The translations under genes and the position numbers were made by a program. A model generated the notes under the pieces. The model was not told where the DNA came from and did not search any database. It saw only the letters and a list, made by a program, of their open reading frames with translations. Positions 36,599 through 46,602 of a DNA stretch of 64,000 nucleotides are shown piece by piece. Every line of letters starts with the position of its first letter. The stretch's first letter is position 1. Origin of the DNA: Pycnococcus provasolii (taxonomy: Eukaryota > Chlorophyta > Pseudoscourfieldiophyceae > Pseudoscourfieldiales > Pycnococcaceae); contig OW568861.1 of NCBI GenBank assembly GCA_938743325.2, positions 186,001 through 250,000 of the forward strand, given 5' to 3'.

Positions 36599-39118
36599 TT
36601 ATGAACGAGTCAGCACGCTGTCCATCCAATTCAGACGATCTTGCACCCACGTCTCCAACCGCACGAATTCCGAGAGCCACGCCTCCGCCGCTCCTCCATC
36701 CCTCGTTGGGAGCACGGTCTGCTGCAGCAATCGTCGTCGAAAGCCTGGCAGCGACGGACCGCACCGCGTCGCGCCGTCCGCACCGCGCCGACAAGCACCG
36801 CCGAGCTCGCCACGCGAGTTAGCAGGCCATCTCGTGTACTCGCGTTCGGCGGGACCAGCCCCGAGCTCGATACCATATGTGCGAAACCAGTTCTTCACAT
36901 TGGTGTCACTGAGTGGTCCGGCACGCACCGCTACCCACCGCTCCGACGCGCGCTTGTAGAAGCGCGGATCTGACATCAGACGCACAAACCAGCGAGACGT
37001 GCCATCCGCCGTGTCGCCGGTGCACGAAGCTGCGTTAATGCACGCCTCAAAGCGCCATCCACTCGCCCGCACGGCATCCGTCTGCGCCGCGTTGTACGCA
37101 ATTGCGTTGCCGAGCGCCTCGTTCGCATCCCACACGGGACCCATGATCAGCGGCCCATTGTTGTCCTTGTGCAAGTATGTGCTGCCACGGTACCCGTCGG
37201 GATTCTTCAGCAACTCCGTGTGCAGCATGTAGTCGACAAACGAATCGACGTCAATCACATCGTCGTAACGTCCCTGAGATGGCGTCGTGCTTGCAAAATC
37301 GCTGGCAAATAGGCGTCTCTCGAAATCGTCGAGGAACGCCTTGACCGCGGCACGCTCCTTGACGTCCGCATCTCTGGCAGCCTGCGCGCGGATTTGCGCC
37401 TCGACGATGCGCAATTGCTCCTCCGTGGATTCTGCGGCACCAGTGACGGACATTCGAACGATCGGCAGGTTGGGTGGTGGCGACGAAGAGGATGACGACG
37501 ACGACGAAGCTGGTTTGGGCGCGCCGGGGTACACGATGATGAATGGCATTCGAGTCACCGCGGTATTCACGACACGATCACCAGGATCGACGTTGTTGTT
37601 GTCGTGCTTGATGATGTACCCACCACGATAGTCGTCGCCATCTCGCTTGCTTATATCGACGCGATACTTGCTTCGTTCGGGCTTCTCCATGAGCAGGTAC
37701 ACGCCACGGTACGCCGACGATCCACGCGGCGACCCAGGGGCGGGTGGTGAATCCACGAAGAGCTCAACAAGCCTCGTGCGCGCCGCCCAGCGGCCGAACC
37801 CCTCTCGCATGGCAAATGTGGCAAAGGCGTTGCGAACAAGACTGGCATCGTGAGATGGGCCGTGCAAGTTCCAGTCTGTGTCTTTCGGCATCCCAAGCAG
37901 GCTCGCGGCGTTACCGTAGCCATCATCGTCCGTGAGCTTGATTGCCATGCTCTTTTTGGCAAAACGCTGGCTCGACGAGCCGCGTAATTCCACGCCAGCC
38001 TTGCCGTCGTAGTCAGGAAGGTCGTCAAACGAGCACTTTCGTCGCATGATGTACTCTTTGTTGGAACCTTGACTGAAAATGCCGAGTGGCATCGCTTCCA
38101 TCGGCGGTGCCGTGCAGCGTGACACCCACATCTCCGCGAGAATCTTCGGTTCGTCACGTATGTGAGTTTGCGTGCGAAGATAGACGATGGGCAGATTCGA
38201 CGTAAACGATTCCACATTCTCCACACCCTTGCTGCGAAGCGACGCCAGGAGGTTGGGACGTGACACCGTCATCGGCATAAGCTCCGTGGAGTTGCTGGTT
38301 TCGTCATGAAAGTCCGGTTCCTTCACACCTGGCACATCCAGTGCGACGTAATTAGCATTCGCACGTCCTGGCGTTGGTGATTCGAGGTACGCCCAAGGAC
38401 CATATCCGTCAGGGCTGCGCCCGTACGAGTGTCCCTTTTCGTGCAGGTTGTTTTTCCAAGAGATGGAGTCGACGACACGATTGCTGTTATCGATGAGACG
38501 TACGTTATCCTTCTTCCCCAGGTGGAACGGAAGCGTGCACGGATCTTGTTTCTTTGCTGCTGCTGATTGTTGTTTTCCAGCATCGTTTTCACCGTCTTCT
38601 TCAGCAGCAGCGTAGAGTGCGACGACGCCACCGCGTCGAAGCCTCTTCAGAGGACACATCGACGATCCAAAGACGAGTCCCGCCTTCCTTCCGACGAGGA
38701 GCTGCGCTTCGCCCTTGCTGTCAATGATTTTCCATCCAGTCAAGTCGACATCAGATCTGCCGATATTCGCAATCTCGATGAAGTCTCGTGTTTCTCGGCC
38801 GGGTGACTTTGTGTTTGCTTGTCTGTTGTTGTTGTTGAGGTTGTTGACATATTGGAACTGAGGAACGCCACCACCATCGTCATCATCATTGGCGGCACGC
38901 TGCATGACTTCATTTAAAATGACGCCACGAATTGGCTGCTGCTGAGATGATGATGCCGGTTTCTCTTCTGGGGGTGCGGTTTGTGCGTCGACAACCACCA
39001 CCATTACTGGATTACCACGACCACGACCACCACCACCAGCAGCAACCGCCATGGCCACGACGAGTGCCAGCAAACACCATGAAAGCATCGCCACGTTCTT
39101 CTTCCTGAGGCTCATCAT
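36599..39118 (-). CDS. secreted protein with lamin-tail and CotH kinase-like domains
   Basis: The 839-aa protein starts MMSLRKKNVAMLSW with a hydrophobic LLALVVAMAVAAGG, a signal peptide. Residues about 65-240 form a lamin-tail (LTD) domain: RGVILNEVMQ, RETRDFIEIANIGRSDVDLTG, LGKKDNVRLIDNSNRVVDSIS, and SYGRSPDGYGPWAY. A CotH domain follows, with VELRGSSSQRFAKKSMAIKL, LVRNAFATFAMREGFGRWA, RLVELFV, YRGVYLLMEKP, YIIKHD and GPVWDANEALGNA. CotH of Bacillus spores is a secreted atypical kinase that phosphorylates Ser, and LTD-CotH pairs occur in secreted proteins. A protein-kinase role here is inference. A poly-Ser linker (about residues 540-550) splits the CotH part. An in-frame TTG lies upstream, but ATG 39118 is preferred. 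Confidence 0.85.
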   Translation of the reverse strand: MMSLRKKNVAMLSWCLLALVVAMAVAAGGGGRGRGNPVMVVVVDAQTAPPEEKPASSSQQQPIRGVILNEVMQRAANDDDDGGGVPQFQYVNNLNNNNRQANTKSPGRETRDFIEIANIGRSDVDLTGWKIIDSKGEAQLLVGRKAGLVFGSSMCPLKRLRRGGVVALYAAAEEDGENDAGKQQSAAAKKQDPCTLPFHLGKKDNVRLIDNSNRVVDSISWKNNLHEKGHSYGRSPDGYGPWAYLESPTPGRANANYVALDVPGVKEPDFHDETSNSTELMPMTVSRPNLLASLRSKGVENVESFTSNLPIVYLRTQTHIRDEPKILAEMWVSRCTAPPMEAMPLGIFSQGSNKEYIMRRKCSFDDLPDYDGKAGVELRGSSSQRFAKKSMAIKLTDDDGYGNAASLLGMPKDTDWNLHGPSHDASLVRNAFATFAMREGFGRWAARTRLVELFVDSPPAPGSPRGSSAYRGVYLLMEKPERSKYRVDISKRDGDDYRGGYIIKHDNNNVDPGDRVVNTAVTRMPFIIVYPGAPKPASSSSSSSSSPPPNLPIVRMSVTGAAESTEEQLRIVEAQIRAQAARDADVKERAAVKAFLDDFERRLFASDFASTTPSQGRYDDVIDVDSFVDYMLHTELLKNPDGYRGSTYLHKDNNGPLIMGPVWDANEALGNAIAYNAAQTDAVRASGWRFEACINAASCTGDTADGTSRWFVRLMSDPRFYKRASERWVAVRAGPLSDTNVKNWFRTYGIELGAGPAEREYTRWPANSRGELGGACRRGADGATRCGPSLPGFRRRLLQQTVLPTRDGGAAEAWLSEFVRLETWVQDRLNWMDSVLTRS

Positions 39119-39499
39119 CCAAGTGAAAATGAACCGGCACAAAAGGAGGGAGGGTGCGTGATGTCAACGAGTACGGTATATGTGAATTGTGAAGCCCTTC
39201 CTTCCTTCAGTTCCTTGTGTGTGCATTCTTGGAGTTTCAGAACCTGCGGTCTCCTCTCCGGGCTACCTTGATGAAAGACACGCAAAAAAAGAGACGAGGG
39301 GGGGATCCGCCGTTGTCGACTTATGAAGTAAGGGGGGGGGGGGGGGGGGGTTGGCCGTGGGTGCCTTTTGGCCTTGGGTTGATTGGGAAGTTGTTGTGAG
39401 TTTGAAATTGGGGGTTTACGATAGCCAGCTACCCTTTTAAAAACTTCGCTCGTTCGCGCCACCTTGTTGACTTTTTCCTGGCACGTTTTACTTGAAAGA
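39119..39499. other. divergent intergenic region with a 19-base G run
   Basis: This gap lies between the CotH gene and the four-helix membrane protein gene. It contains an uninterrupted run of 19 G (39332-39350). No gene is seen. Confidence 0.6.
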
Positions 39500-40240
39500 A
39501 TGGCGGCATCCTCTCCTCCCACAATGCAGCAGCAGAAAAAAGGGGGCTGCTGCTCAGCCTCAGCGTCGCGCCTTCTCACGATCGCCTACGCAATTATCGG
39601 CGCACTCACCGCGCTGTTCGGGGGACTCTGCTTCGGAGTCTGGAAGGAAACTCTGGAGCTCATCAATGACATCAACAGCGTGAAGCCGCACTCCGGCTCA
39701 GAGCCATGCAAATCGCGCATCTCGCTACGAGCGTGGCAACACATGCTCCAGTCGAAGGCTGTGTCGGCAGGATTCGTCGTCGTCATCGCGATTGGATTCT
39801 TCGTCGTCTCATTCATGGTTTGCTGTGCAACGGTGTGTGGTCGCGGCTTGAACAAACCGCGAAGCCGATTCAGCCGCGGCTTTCTCAGCGGTGCGGCGCT
39901 CATCATCGCGTTCTTTCTCGCCAACGTCAGCTTCGAATTTCAAACGATGATACCCATGAGCGAAGAACTTTCGGAATCCGTCGACGCCGCAAATGCAAAT
40001 ACGACGACGACTTTCATCAACGAAACAACGACGACAGTACTACTCATCAACAACGAGAACAACAATCAGCCAGTCACGCAACTCAACAAGGCACTTCTCT
40101 ACAGTGCTGTGATAAGTGGATACCTCGCCGCATTTTGCTATCTGCTCTTATCAATATCGCTGCGTTTATTGGTGAGTGAAGATAAGACGGTCGCACTGAG
40201 GAATGAACTAGGCGAGATTGTTGAGGTGCCTGCGCGTTAA
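39500..40240 (+). CDS. four-helix membrane protein, unknown
   Basis: ATG 39500 gives 246 aa. Four hydrophobic segments are visible: LTIAYAIIGALTALFGGLCF, AGFVVVIAIGFFVVSFMVCC, GFLSGAALIIAFFLANVSF and LLYSAVISGYLAAFCYLLLS. The layout (short N-terminus, an extracytoplasmic loop with one Cys between TM1 and TM2, and a long Asn/Thr-rich loop with N-glycosylation-type sites NTTTT and NETTT between TM3 and TM4) resembles tetraspan proteins, but no tetraspanin CCG motif is present. The N-terminus has KKGGCCS, a possible palmitoylation site. I do not recognise the family. Confidence 0.72.
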   Translation: MAASSPPTMQQQKKGGCCSASASRLLTIAYAIIGALTALFGGLCFGVWKETLELINDINSVKPHSGSEPCKSRISLRAWQHMLQSKAVSAGFVVVIAIGFFVVSFMVCCATVCGRGLNKPRSRFSRGFLSGAALIIAFFLANVSFEFQTMIPMSEELSESVDAANANTTTTFINETTTTVLLINNENNNQPVTQLNKALLYSAVISGYLAAFCYLLLSISLRLLVSEDKTVALRNELGEIVEVPAR

Positions 40241-40448
40241 ATACTAATGCGTTTTGCATCGTGAACCCTTCTTTTTTGATTTTTGGAAGGTTTGAAAGGC
40301 ACAACAAACAACACGAAAAAAACAAAGGTGTGTGTTACAAAGTACTAACGAGTGCTGATTCTTAGTCTATCAATTCTTATTCAATGCACTCAAGAAACCT
40401 CTCGCTCTCTCTCTCTCTTCATCAAGCGCAGCATTCCTACTATTATTA

Positions 40449-42107
40449 CTACCAATTGTTACTACTACTTCGAAGTGCTGCTTCTGCATCCGTTGTCGTC
40501 GATGATGGCGTTGTCGTCGTCGTTGGGTGACGTGAGGACTGTGACGGTGAAAGCACGGGTTGCATGGAGCCCTTGACACTCGCCAGCCGACGAAAGCTCC
40601 TATTGCGTGGTGTCAGCCCGTCCGGCGGTGGTGACGAGTATTCACAATTGTTGCAGTTTTCCGCTTGGTGCTTCTTTCTCCCCTTTAGAAAGTACTGCTG
40701 CACTTTGCCACGTCCTTTGACCTCGCGCACACCTCTCGATTGGAACTGAAACCCTCCAGGACATTCTGTGTTGACGCGATTGAAGAAAGCCTCCGACACA
40801 TTAATCGCCTGGCTGACGCTGTCTGTCTCCATGCGTGAAGCCAAATTCACCGTATCGCCAACCAAAACCCATCTTGGTCTCATGACACCAATAACACCAG
40901 CGAGCACGGGTCCAGTGTGTATGCCAACACGAATCGACAGCGGGCGTTTGGTGACCGGGTCGACGACGCGTTGTGCTGCCAATCGCATTTCGAGCGCCAT
41001 GTCGGCCATACGTACAGCATGGCCTTCATCACCAAATAGGCCACCAGCAACCATGTACGCGTCACCGATCGTTTCCACCTTGTACAGATTGAACCTTCCA
41101 TCTGCGAGATTGTCGAATTCGTCGTAGAGGTTGTTGAGCATGTCCATGATCAGTCTTGGTTCTTTCTGGCACTTGTGAGTCATCGAGGTGAATCCGACGA
41201 TGTCGCTGAAGAGCACCGTGACGCTATTGTAGGCATCCGAAGGTGGTGGCATGCCCTCTCGAAGCGCGCAGACTACATGTCGAGGTAGAACTTCGTAGAG
41301 AAGACGTTCAGCCTCCATGTCGCGAATCAGCGCGATGAAGATGATCGCGCCATTGGACTGCCTCGCCTCGCTGATTGAGAGATGGCAGAGGAATTGCGTG
41401 CCATCCTTTCTCTGTCCTGGCACCTCGCGTCCAATGCCGATGACCTTCTTCTCACCCGTCTCCAGATAGTGCTGCATGAACCCGTCGTGTATTCGTGCCA
41501 TTTGCTCCGGCATCAGGATATTCACCTTCTCGCGTCCGATGAGCTCTTCCGCGGACCACTGAAAAATGCGTTCGGCAGCCCGATTGAACGAAAGTATGAG
41601 GCCGTCCGAGGACGCGGAAATAAATGCTTCGTTGGTATTGGCGATAACAGCTTCGAGTCGTTCCTTCTCGAGCATTGGGCATGGCTCAATCTCGCGCGTC
41701 GGCAGTCGTTCAATTTCTGGCACACCGCTACTACCCCTGCTATCTCCGCTGAGCATCGGGCACGCCAAGCTGGGTTTGAAGACACAGGCGCCTGCAGGAA
41801 GAGCTGGAAGTGGACTTGCTGTTGCTGAGGGGGTCATCGGGCATGACGAGCATGATGCAGCAGTAGCAGCAGTAGCAGCAGTGGACTTATCGTTGCAACT
41901 TGTTGTTGTCGTCTCTGCTGAAGGCCCCCTCACCACTACCACCTTCTTCTTCTTCTCAGCACTGCTGATCTTCGCGGCGGCGGACGTTGCCTTCTCCTCG
42001 TCTTCGCCAGCTTCTTCTTCTTCTTCTGCTTTCGTCGGGGGTGGAAAGAGCCTGATGCAATTCACCATGCGGCGCCAAAACGCTGGACCTGCCGCGTTGG
42101 GCGCCAT
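40449..42107 (-). CDS. PAS-domain class III nucleotide cyclase
   Basis: The 552-aa protein should make a cyclic nucleotide from ATP or GTP. Residues 1-140 are low-complexity. A PAS domain occupies about 152-265 (AFISASSDGLILSFNRAAER, ISEARQSNGAIIFIALIRD). A helical linker (AERLLYEVLPRHVVCALREG) leads to the cyclase domain: metal Asp residues D302 (FSDIVGFTSM) and D349 (TIGDAYM), and transition-state N421 and R425 (VNLASRM). The purine-contact E345 (KVETIGDA) is as in guanylyl cyclases, but the partner Cys is replaced by Val414 (RWVLVGD), so GTP specificity is uncertain. No membrane helix is seen, so it is probably soluble. ATG 42105-42107 is clear. Confidence 0.9.
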   Translation of the reverse strand: MAPNAAGPAFWRRMVNCIRLFPPPTKAEEEEEAGEDEEKATSAAAKISSAEKKKKVVVVRGPSAETTTTSCNDKSTAATAATAASCSSCPMTPSATASPLPALPAGACVFKPSLACPMLSGDSRGSSGVPEIERLPTREIEPCPMLEKERLEAVIANTNEAFISASSDGLILSFNRAAERIFQWSAEELIGREKVNILMPEQMARIHDGFMQHYLETGEKKVIGIGREVPGQRKDGTQFLCHLSISEARQSNGAIIFIALIRDMEAERLLYEVLPRHVVCALREGMPPPSDAYNSVTVLFSDIVGFTSMTHKCQKEPRLIMDMLNNLYDEFDNLADGRFNLYKVETIGDAYMVAGGLFGDEGHAVRMADMALEMRLAAQRVVDPVTKRPLSIRVGIHTGPVLAGVIGVMRPRWVLVGDTVNLASRMETDSVSQAINVSEAFFNRVNTECPGGFQFQSRGVREVKGRGKVQQYFLKGRKKHQAENCNNCEYSSPPPDGLTPRNRSFRRLASVKGSMQPVLSPSQSSRHPTTTTTPSSTTTDAEAALRSSSNNW

Positions 42108-42435
42108 TTTTTAAGTTCGTTATATTCGCTTGTGTATGAAATCTTTTGCATCTCAACAGTAAAATCGCAGGGAACGATTATGGGCGGGTTTGACTCGGGG
42201 TTTGGCGTGGTCGCATGGCCCCATGCCCTGCTGCTGCCGACGCTGAGGTGCGCGGCCACATAGTGTCCGCGGTGTTGAAGCCAAGGAGCGAAGTTCTTGA
42301 CTAAAAGCACAACAATTGTAACAGGTTTGTACATGTTCTAATTATTATCGCAACACTTCGGCAGTACAGTACCGCCTTTATCATCATCGGTCAGCTACTT
42401 TCCTTAGCAACACTTCTGCAGAACCACGCTTCACT
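42108..42435. other. intergenic region upstream of the cyclase gene
   Basis: This gap of 328 bases holds the cyclase promoter and the 3' flank of the next minus-strand gene. TACAGT occurs at 42365-42370. No gene or strong motif is seen. Confidence 0.55.
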
Positions 42436-43635
42436 TCATTTATTCTCCACAGTGAAGGTGATCGTGCCCTCTTTATTCAGGCGATCCGACAGTGCCGTTC
42501 CGAGTGCACTGGCGGGCGTGAGCACTCCACCGGCATCTGGCTTCGGCGTGCTACTCGCAAGGGCGATAGCCGCCTCGCCAATCATCACCGCTGTTCCTGC
42601 GTATCCAGGGTCGAGCTTTCCCTTCACGGTCACCTTCACACGACGACGTCCGTCGGTACTTTCTCCCAGAAGCGTCGAGACGAAGTGACCATTTTGGCAG
42701 AGCTCCTCCGAAGGACCCTCGCCTTGCTTTGGAAGGAACCTGTTTCGAATGCACTTGCGAAGAGGCGGGATCGCCAGGGCAGCTATTCCGATCGCAGTAG
42801 AAAATGTAAGAGCGATTGCACCAAGCAGTCCTTTGATTCCACGGCCAGTGAGTTGATGCTCGTGGTAGCGCAGAGACTTGGGCCACTTCAGCAGACTTGC
42901 CGAACGACGCACGACGCGCTCGTTGATGCCAGCCATCACGAACGGACCAGCCCACATGCCCATGCCCGTGCGGCGGACACCCCAAAGTTCACTGGAGTCG
43001 CCACTGCCACGCCCGTCAGCATCTGCGATGTAGTACGGATCCGCCAATGCCTTGATTTTATTCGACGGCAATTCCAGGACGCCAAGCGCCGAGGCGATGG
43101 TTCCGCCGGATACACCACCCTTAGCCTTGCCCGCGTGGTAGTCAATCTTCGCCACATCGCCGTCAAGTGCATTCACGCAAAGTAGGGCCCCGATATCGCT
43201 AGGGACGGAGTCGTAGCCACAGCAGTGCACGATGCGCGTCCCCTTGGCTTTCGCCTCGGCGTGAAACTTGTCGGCGCTTGCTCGGATAAAGTGTGCCTCG
43301 CCCGTGAGATCGCAGTAGTCCGTCTCATTATCGACGCACGCACGCACGATGGGCAGTCCAAGCTGCGCATAGGGTCCTGCGAGACTCGCCACGCACTTCG
43401 TACGGCTCGCCATGTCCGCGACTTGCTCGTCGTCGAACACGTCAGCGACGATCACACCCACATTTCCTGGCAGTTCCTCGGTGATTGCACGCAGCTTATC
43501 TTCCGATCGTCCGGCCAGTGCGACTCGCGTTTGCGGCGCGTACTTCGCGAGGTGCCTGGCAACCTTGCGTCCGGTGAACCCGGTCGCGCCGAAGACGACG
43601 ACGTCGAACTCGCGGGAAGCGCGGAGAGCCGCCAT
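42436..43635 (-). CDS. saccharopine-dehydrogenase-like oxidoreductase (SCCPDH family)
   Basis: The 399-aa protein has an N-terminal Rossmann fold: FDVVVFGATGFTGRKVARHL, LAGRSEDKLRAI and CVASLAGPYAQLGLPIVRAC, then DYCDLTGEAHFIR and IVHCCGYDSVPSDIGALL, which match the SCCPDH/trans-acting enoyl reductase family. The middle has KGGVSGGTIASAL, typical of these proteins. A hydrophobic segment near residue 265-290 (LLGAIALTFSTAIGIAALAI) fits a membrane or lipid-droplet association. True lysine-pathway saccharopine dehydrogenase is less likely. I take ATG 43633-43635; the frame is open upstream but without family resemblance. The substrate is unknown. Confidence 0.87.
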   Translation of the reverse strand: MAALRASREFDVVVFGATGFTGRKVARHLAKYAPQTRVALAGRSEDKLRAITEELPGNVGVIVADVFDDEQVADMASRTKCVASLAGPYAQLGLPIVRACVDNETDYCDLTGEAHFIRASADKFHAEAKAKGTRIVHCCGYDSVPSDIGALLCVNALDGDVAKIDYHAGKAKGGVSGGTIASALGVLELPSNKIKALADPYYIADADGRGSGDSSELWGVRRTGMGMWAGPFVMAGINERVVRRSASLLKWPKSLRYHEHQLTGRGIKGLLGAIALTFSTAIGIAALAIPPLRKCIRNRFLPKQGEGPSEELCQNGHFVSTLLGESTDGRRRVKVTVKGKLDPGYAGTAVMIGEAAIALASSTPKPDAGGVLTPASALGTALSDRLNKEGTITFTVENK

Positions 43636-44050
43636 GGGAATGGGAGTGGTTTGTCGAGGGTAGGGCGAGCGATGAGTGGTGTTGGTGTTCCAAACAAAGA
43701 TGAAGAAGCCGCTCCCAAAAGCCAGGCTGGATGGTACGGGTCCCACAGAGGGGTGGTAGATTTGCGATTTGCGATTTTAGATTTGAGGTTGCGGTAAGAA
43801 GTTTTCTTTGTTTTCTTTCCCCTACCCGGTACCCGGTACTGGAATGCCGAGCGTTGGACATAGTGATGCTCTCCCAGCACAATCCCAATCACATCGCTCA
43901 TCGCTGTCGTCATCGTCTCGTCTCGTATTGTATTGTATTGTGTGTTTTATGGCTTATACGCTTTCGAATGTTCCAACTGGTAAACCTGTACGTGCATATT
44001 GTAGACGTGGAGTACCTGGCGTTCCTTCTAAAACATTTTCGTCCCTGAAG
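43636..44050. other. divergent intergenic region
   Basis: This gap lies between the SCCPDH-like gene and the HAD phosphatase gene. A GATTTGCGATTTGCGATTTT repeat lies near 43759-43778, and CCCGGTACCCGGTACTGG near 43825. No gene is seen. Confidence 0.55.
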
Positions 44051-44770
44051 ATGTCTTCGACCCTGAAATCTGTTGGTGTGATTTTCGATGTCGACGGAAC
44101 GCTCGCAGACTCGACGAACCTCGCGTACACCGCGACCAACGAAGTTCTACTCAGACACGGACACAAGCAAATATCGATCGAGGCATACTTAAAAGCGACG
44201 ATACACACAACGCCAAGGCGCATGGCTGTGCACGCGCACGAAGATCCGGAACACCCTGCGGGACTTGTGCTCGCGAAAGACTTCGACGAGACGTACGTAC
44301 AACGCGTCTCCAAGGAAACGACACCCTTCTTTCCAGGCGTCGCAGAAGTCGTGAAGTATGCGCACGAGAACGATGCCGCGCTCGGCGTGCTGTCGAATGC
44401 ATGCGGCGACTACGCTCGTGCCGTGTGTGCTGCAAATGGGGAGGCGGGCGCGCTGCTCGCCGCTGCAAACGTCGTGTGGGGAGCAGACGACGTCGACGCC
44501 CCCAAGCCGGCGCCCAACGGACTCCGAGCATGCGTGCGCGCTCTGCTCGGGGACGAAGGCGATGCTTGCTCGCGGTGCGTATACGTGGGCGATGCGCCAA
44601 CAGACGGAATGGCTGCGAGTGCCGCAGGTTGCCGGTCTGTTGGCGTCACATGGGGCGCACATGGCAAGGAGGCTCTTGCTGATCACTTTGACGTCGTCGT
44701 GGAAAGTGGAGATGCACTGCACGAGGCGATTCGCCACGTGCTGATGCAGATGCAGCCAATCCAGACATAA
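44051..44770 (+). CDS. HAD-superfamily phosphatase
   Basis: The 239-aa protein has the four HAD motifs: I, FDVDGTLADS (nucleophile D13, acid D15); II, GVLSNA; III, the Lys in APKPAPNG; IV, YVGDAPTDGMAASAAG. The helical cap between motifs I and II fits the C1 cap of the phosphoglycolate phosphatase/beta-phosphoglucomutase group. Neither function can be chosen from sequence alone. No targeting peptide is seen with ATG 44051; the frame is open upstream, but there it lacks similarity to the family. Confidence 0.9.
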   Translation: MSSTLKSVGVIFDVDGTLADSTNLAYTATNEVLLRHGHKQISIEAYLKATIHTTPRRMAVHAHEDPEHPAGLVLAKDFDETYVQRVSKETTPFFPGVAEVVKYAHENDAALGVLSNACGDYARAVCAANGEAGALLAAANVVWGADDVDAPKPAPNGLRACVRALLGDEGDACSRCVYVGDAPTDGMAASAAGCRSVGVTWGAHGKEALADHFDVVVESGDALHEAIRHVLMQMQPIQT

Positions 44771-44793
44771 TGTCAATTGTAGTGTACAACATA

Positions 44794-44831
44794 TTATATT
44801 TTACTACATTCTTCTAATAAAACCTTCACGA

Positions 44832-44865
<34 letters not shown>

Positions 44866-46533
44866 TCCTTTCGACGCTTGTGCTGCTCGACGCTCGAAGA
44901 TTTTGCGCACGATGTCCGCCGCCGCCGCCGTCGTCGTCTCGCTATCGCGCTTGCGCTTTCCCGCGGGAACGGCGATGTGCTGCGAAAGGACATCAGAGCA
45001 AATGCCCAAGTGGTGGGAGAGCCACTGCCGCGTGCCTGGGTACGCGAACGCTTCATCCACGCGCTGCTCGAGAGCCTCGGCATCTGCGGCGTTTGCACTG
45101 CCGAGCATCTTGGCATACCCGTCCTCGAGATGATGTACGAAAGCTGTCGACGAAAGCTCTGCCGTGCACCACAACGAGGCTGACGAGCATAGCACCGCGT
45201 CGCTCTCGGTGGATGGCGGGAGCAGCGCATCCACAGCGGTGAGCACAGCGAGAACAGACGGGATGGGAGAGGACTCGGCACCCTTCAGCTGCACCATGCA
45301 CGCGCCACAAATGTGCCGTGCTGTGGAGAGAGCTGTCGAATCACGAAGCGTTCTCAGCAGCAAAAGAGCCGTTTCCGCCGCGGCTGCCGCACCCACCGTT
45401 CTGACGTCGGAGACGCTGGCGTCATCAGCGGCGGCATCTCGCATCTCGCTCGGCATCGAAGTGAGGACGTTTGGGCATGCCGCGGCGGCGGCTGCAGCAG
45501 CGCGATATGCCACAGCACGCGTACCTGCAGAAGACGACACATCCTCCAAAGCATGTGCTCGATCGAGCGTAGCCTTTGCCAGAGCGCAAATCTGCTGCGC
45601 GTCGTGCTCCTTCTCGGACGAATTGTTGCCTGAAGCAAGCGCCGCCGCGGCAGCAGCAAGGGCGAGCAGCGGCGGAGGCATCGTAGCGCCGAGCTTTGCC
45701 AGAGCGCTTCTGGGTACCTTGCTTTCATCATCCTCAGCCGTCACGCAGACGGTTGACGAGGCTGCAAAAGCAGCCTGCTCGTGGTGCGTGGGCACGCCAC
45801 CGGGCGTGCAGAGGTACCGTCTCACCGCCGCGGCTAGCACCGCCGGTCCCGTCGGCGGTGGCGCAGCGGCAGCATCTGCGAGCAGGCTGGCAAGAGCTCG
45901 TCTCCTCTTCACGTCAGCGTCGGCGACTCCGTGGCGGCGCGGCACGCACGCCGCGTGCGCCTCAAGAGGGTCCCTAAGCTCGCTGAGAGCGTCCACCGCC
46001 AACTGTCCCGCTGCGGCAGCGAATGCCCCGTCGTCGTGCGTGAGCGCTCGTGCCGCGCCGAGTGCCGCGTGCCACTCGCTCTCGTCGGGCGCCAGACGAA
46101 GTGTTTCGAGCGCACGGTGCTTAATTTCTGCCGACCCTTGGGTCCACGTCGTCGTTGGCGTCGTGTTGCTCGCCATCGCCGCCAGGACGCGCCACGCCCT
46201 CGCCCTCGCCCTTGCATCGTTGGTGGCGAGCGCGCGAAGCATGCACGCAAGAGCTGTTTCATCTGATTGCCACTTGTGCTTGTTGACCAGTCGCATCACG
46301 CGGCACAGCGACGCGCACGCGGCGTCTCGCACGGCGTCCGGTTCGTCCGGCGCAGCGAGTCGGTGCGCCAGTGCCCTCCACGTGTCGATGTTGTACATCG
46401 CGTGCTGTTCGTCTTCGCCATCCCCGTTTGAGTTAGCAAAGGCGGCAGCTTTTGCGGCGGCTGCGAGTATGACGGGCGACGACCACGCGAGCACGTACTG
46501 CTGCTGCTGCGGCGGCGGGATCTGTGGCGGCAT
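44794..46533 (-). CDS. unknown Ala-rich helical protein with poly-Asp tail, 579 aa
   Basis: I do not recognise a family. ATG 46531-46533 gives MPPQIPPPQQQQYVLAW. The protein is built of short amphipathic helices (TWRALAHRLAAPDEPDAVRD, ALACMLRALATNDARARA, TLRLAPDESEWHAALGAARA), which suggests an alpha-solenoid of ARM/HEAT type. The C-terminus carries KRKRDSE, a possible nuclear signal, then a run of ten Asp (bases about 44830-44862) and VVKVLLEECSKI. It converges on the HAD gene with 23 bases between stops. ATTAGGGTTAGG lies 55-66 bases upstream of the ATG, and the satellite array starts about 70 bases upstream. Confidence 0.65.
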
Positions 46534-46587
46534 GACAACAAATGGCCCCCGATTGAGCGAACGAAACGGAAAGGGAAAGCCCAGAGG

Positions 46588-46599
46588 ATTAGGGTTAGG
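46588..46599. promoter_or_regulatory. telomere-type motif upstream of the helical protein gene
   Basis: ATTAGGGTTAGG lies 55-66 bases upstream of the ATG at 46533, between that gene and the satellite array. Role inferred from position. Confidence 0.4.
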
Positions 46600-46602
46600 A
46601 GG

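Noticed and set aside
39332-39350. 19-base G run as a functional G-quadruplex
   Set aside because: It is a single homopolymer, which may be a slippage or assembly product; there is no second signal to support a role.
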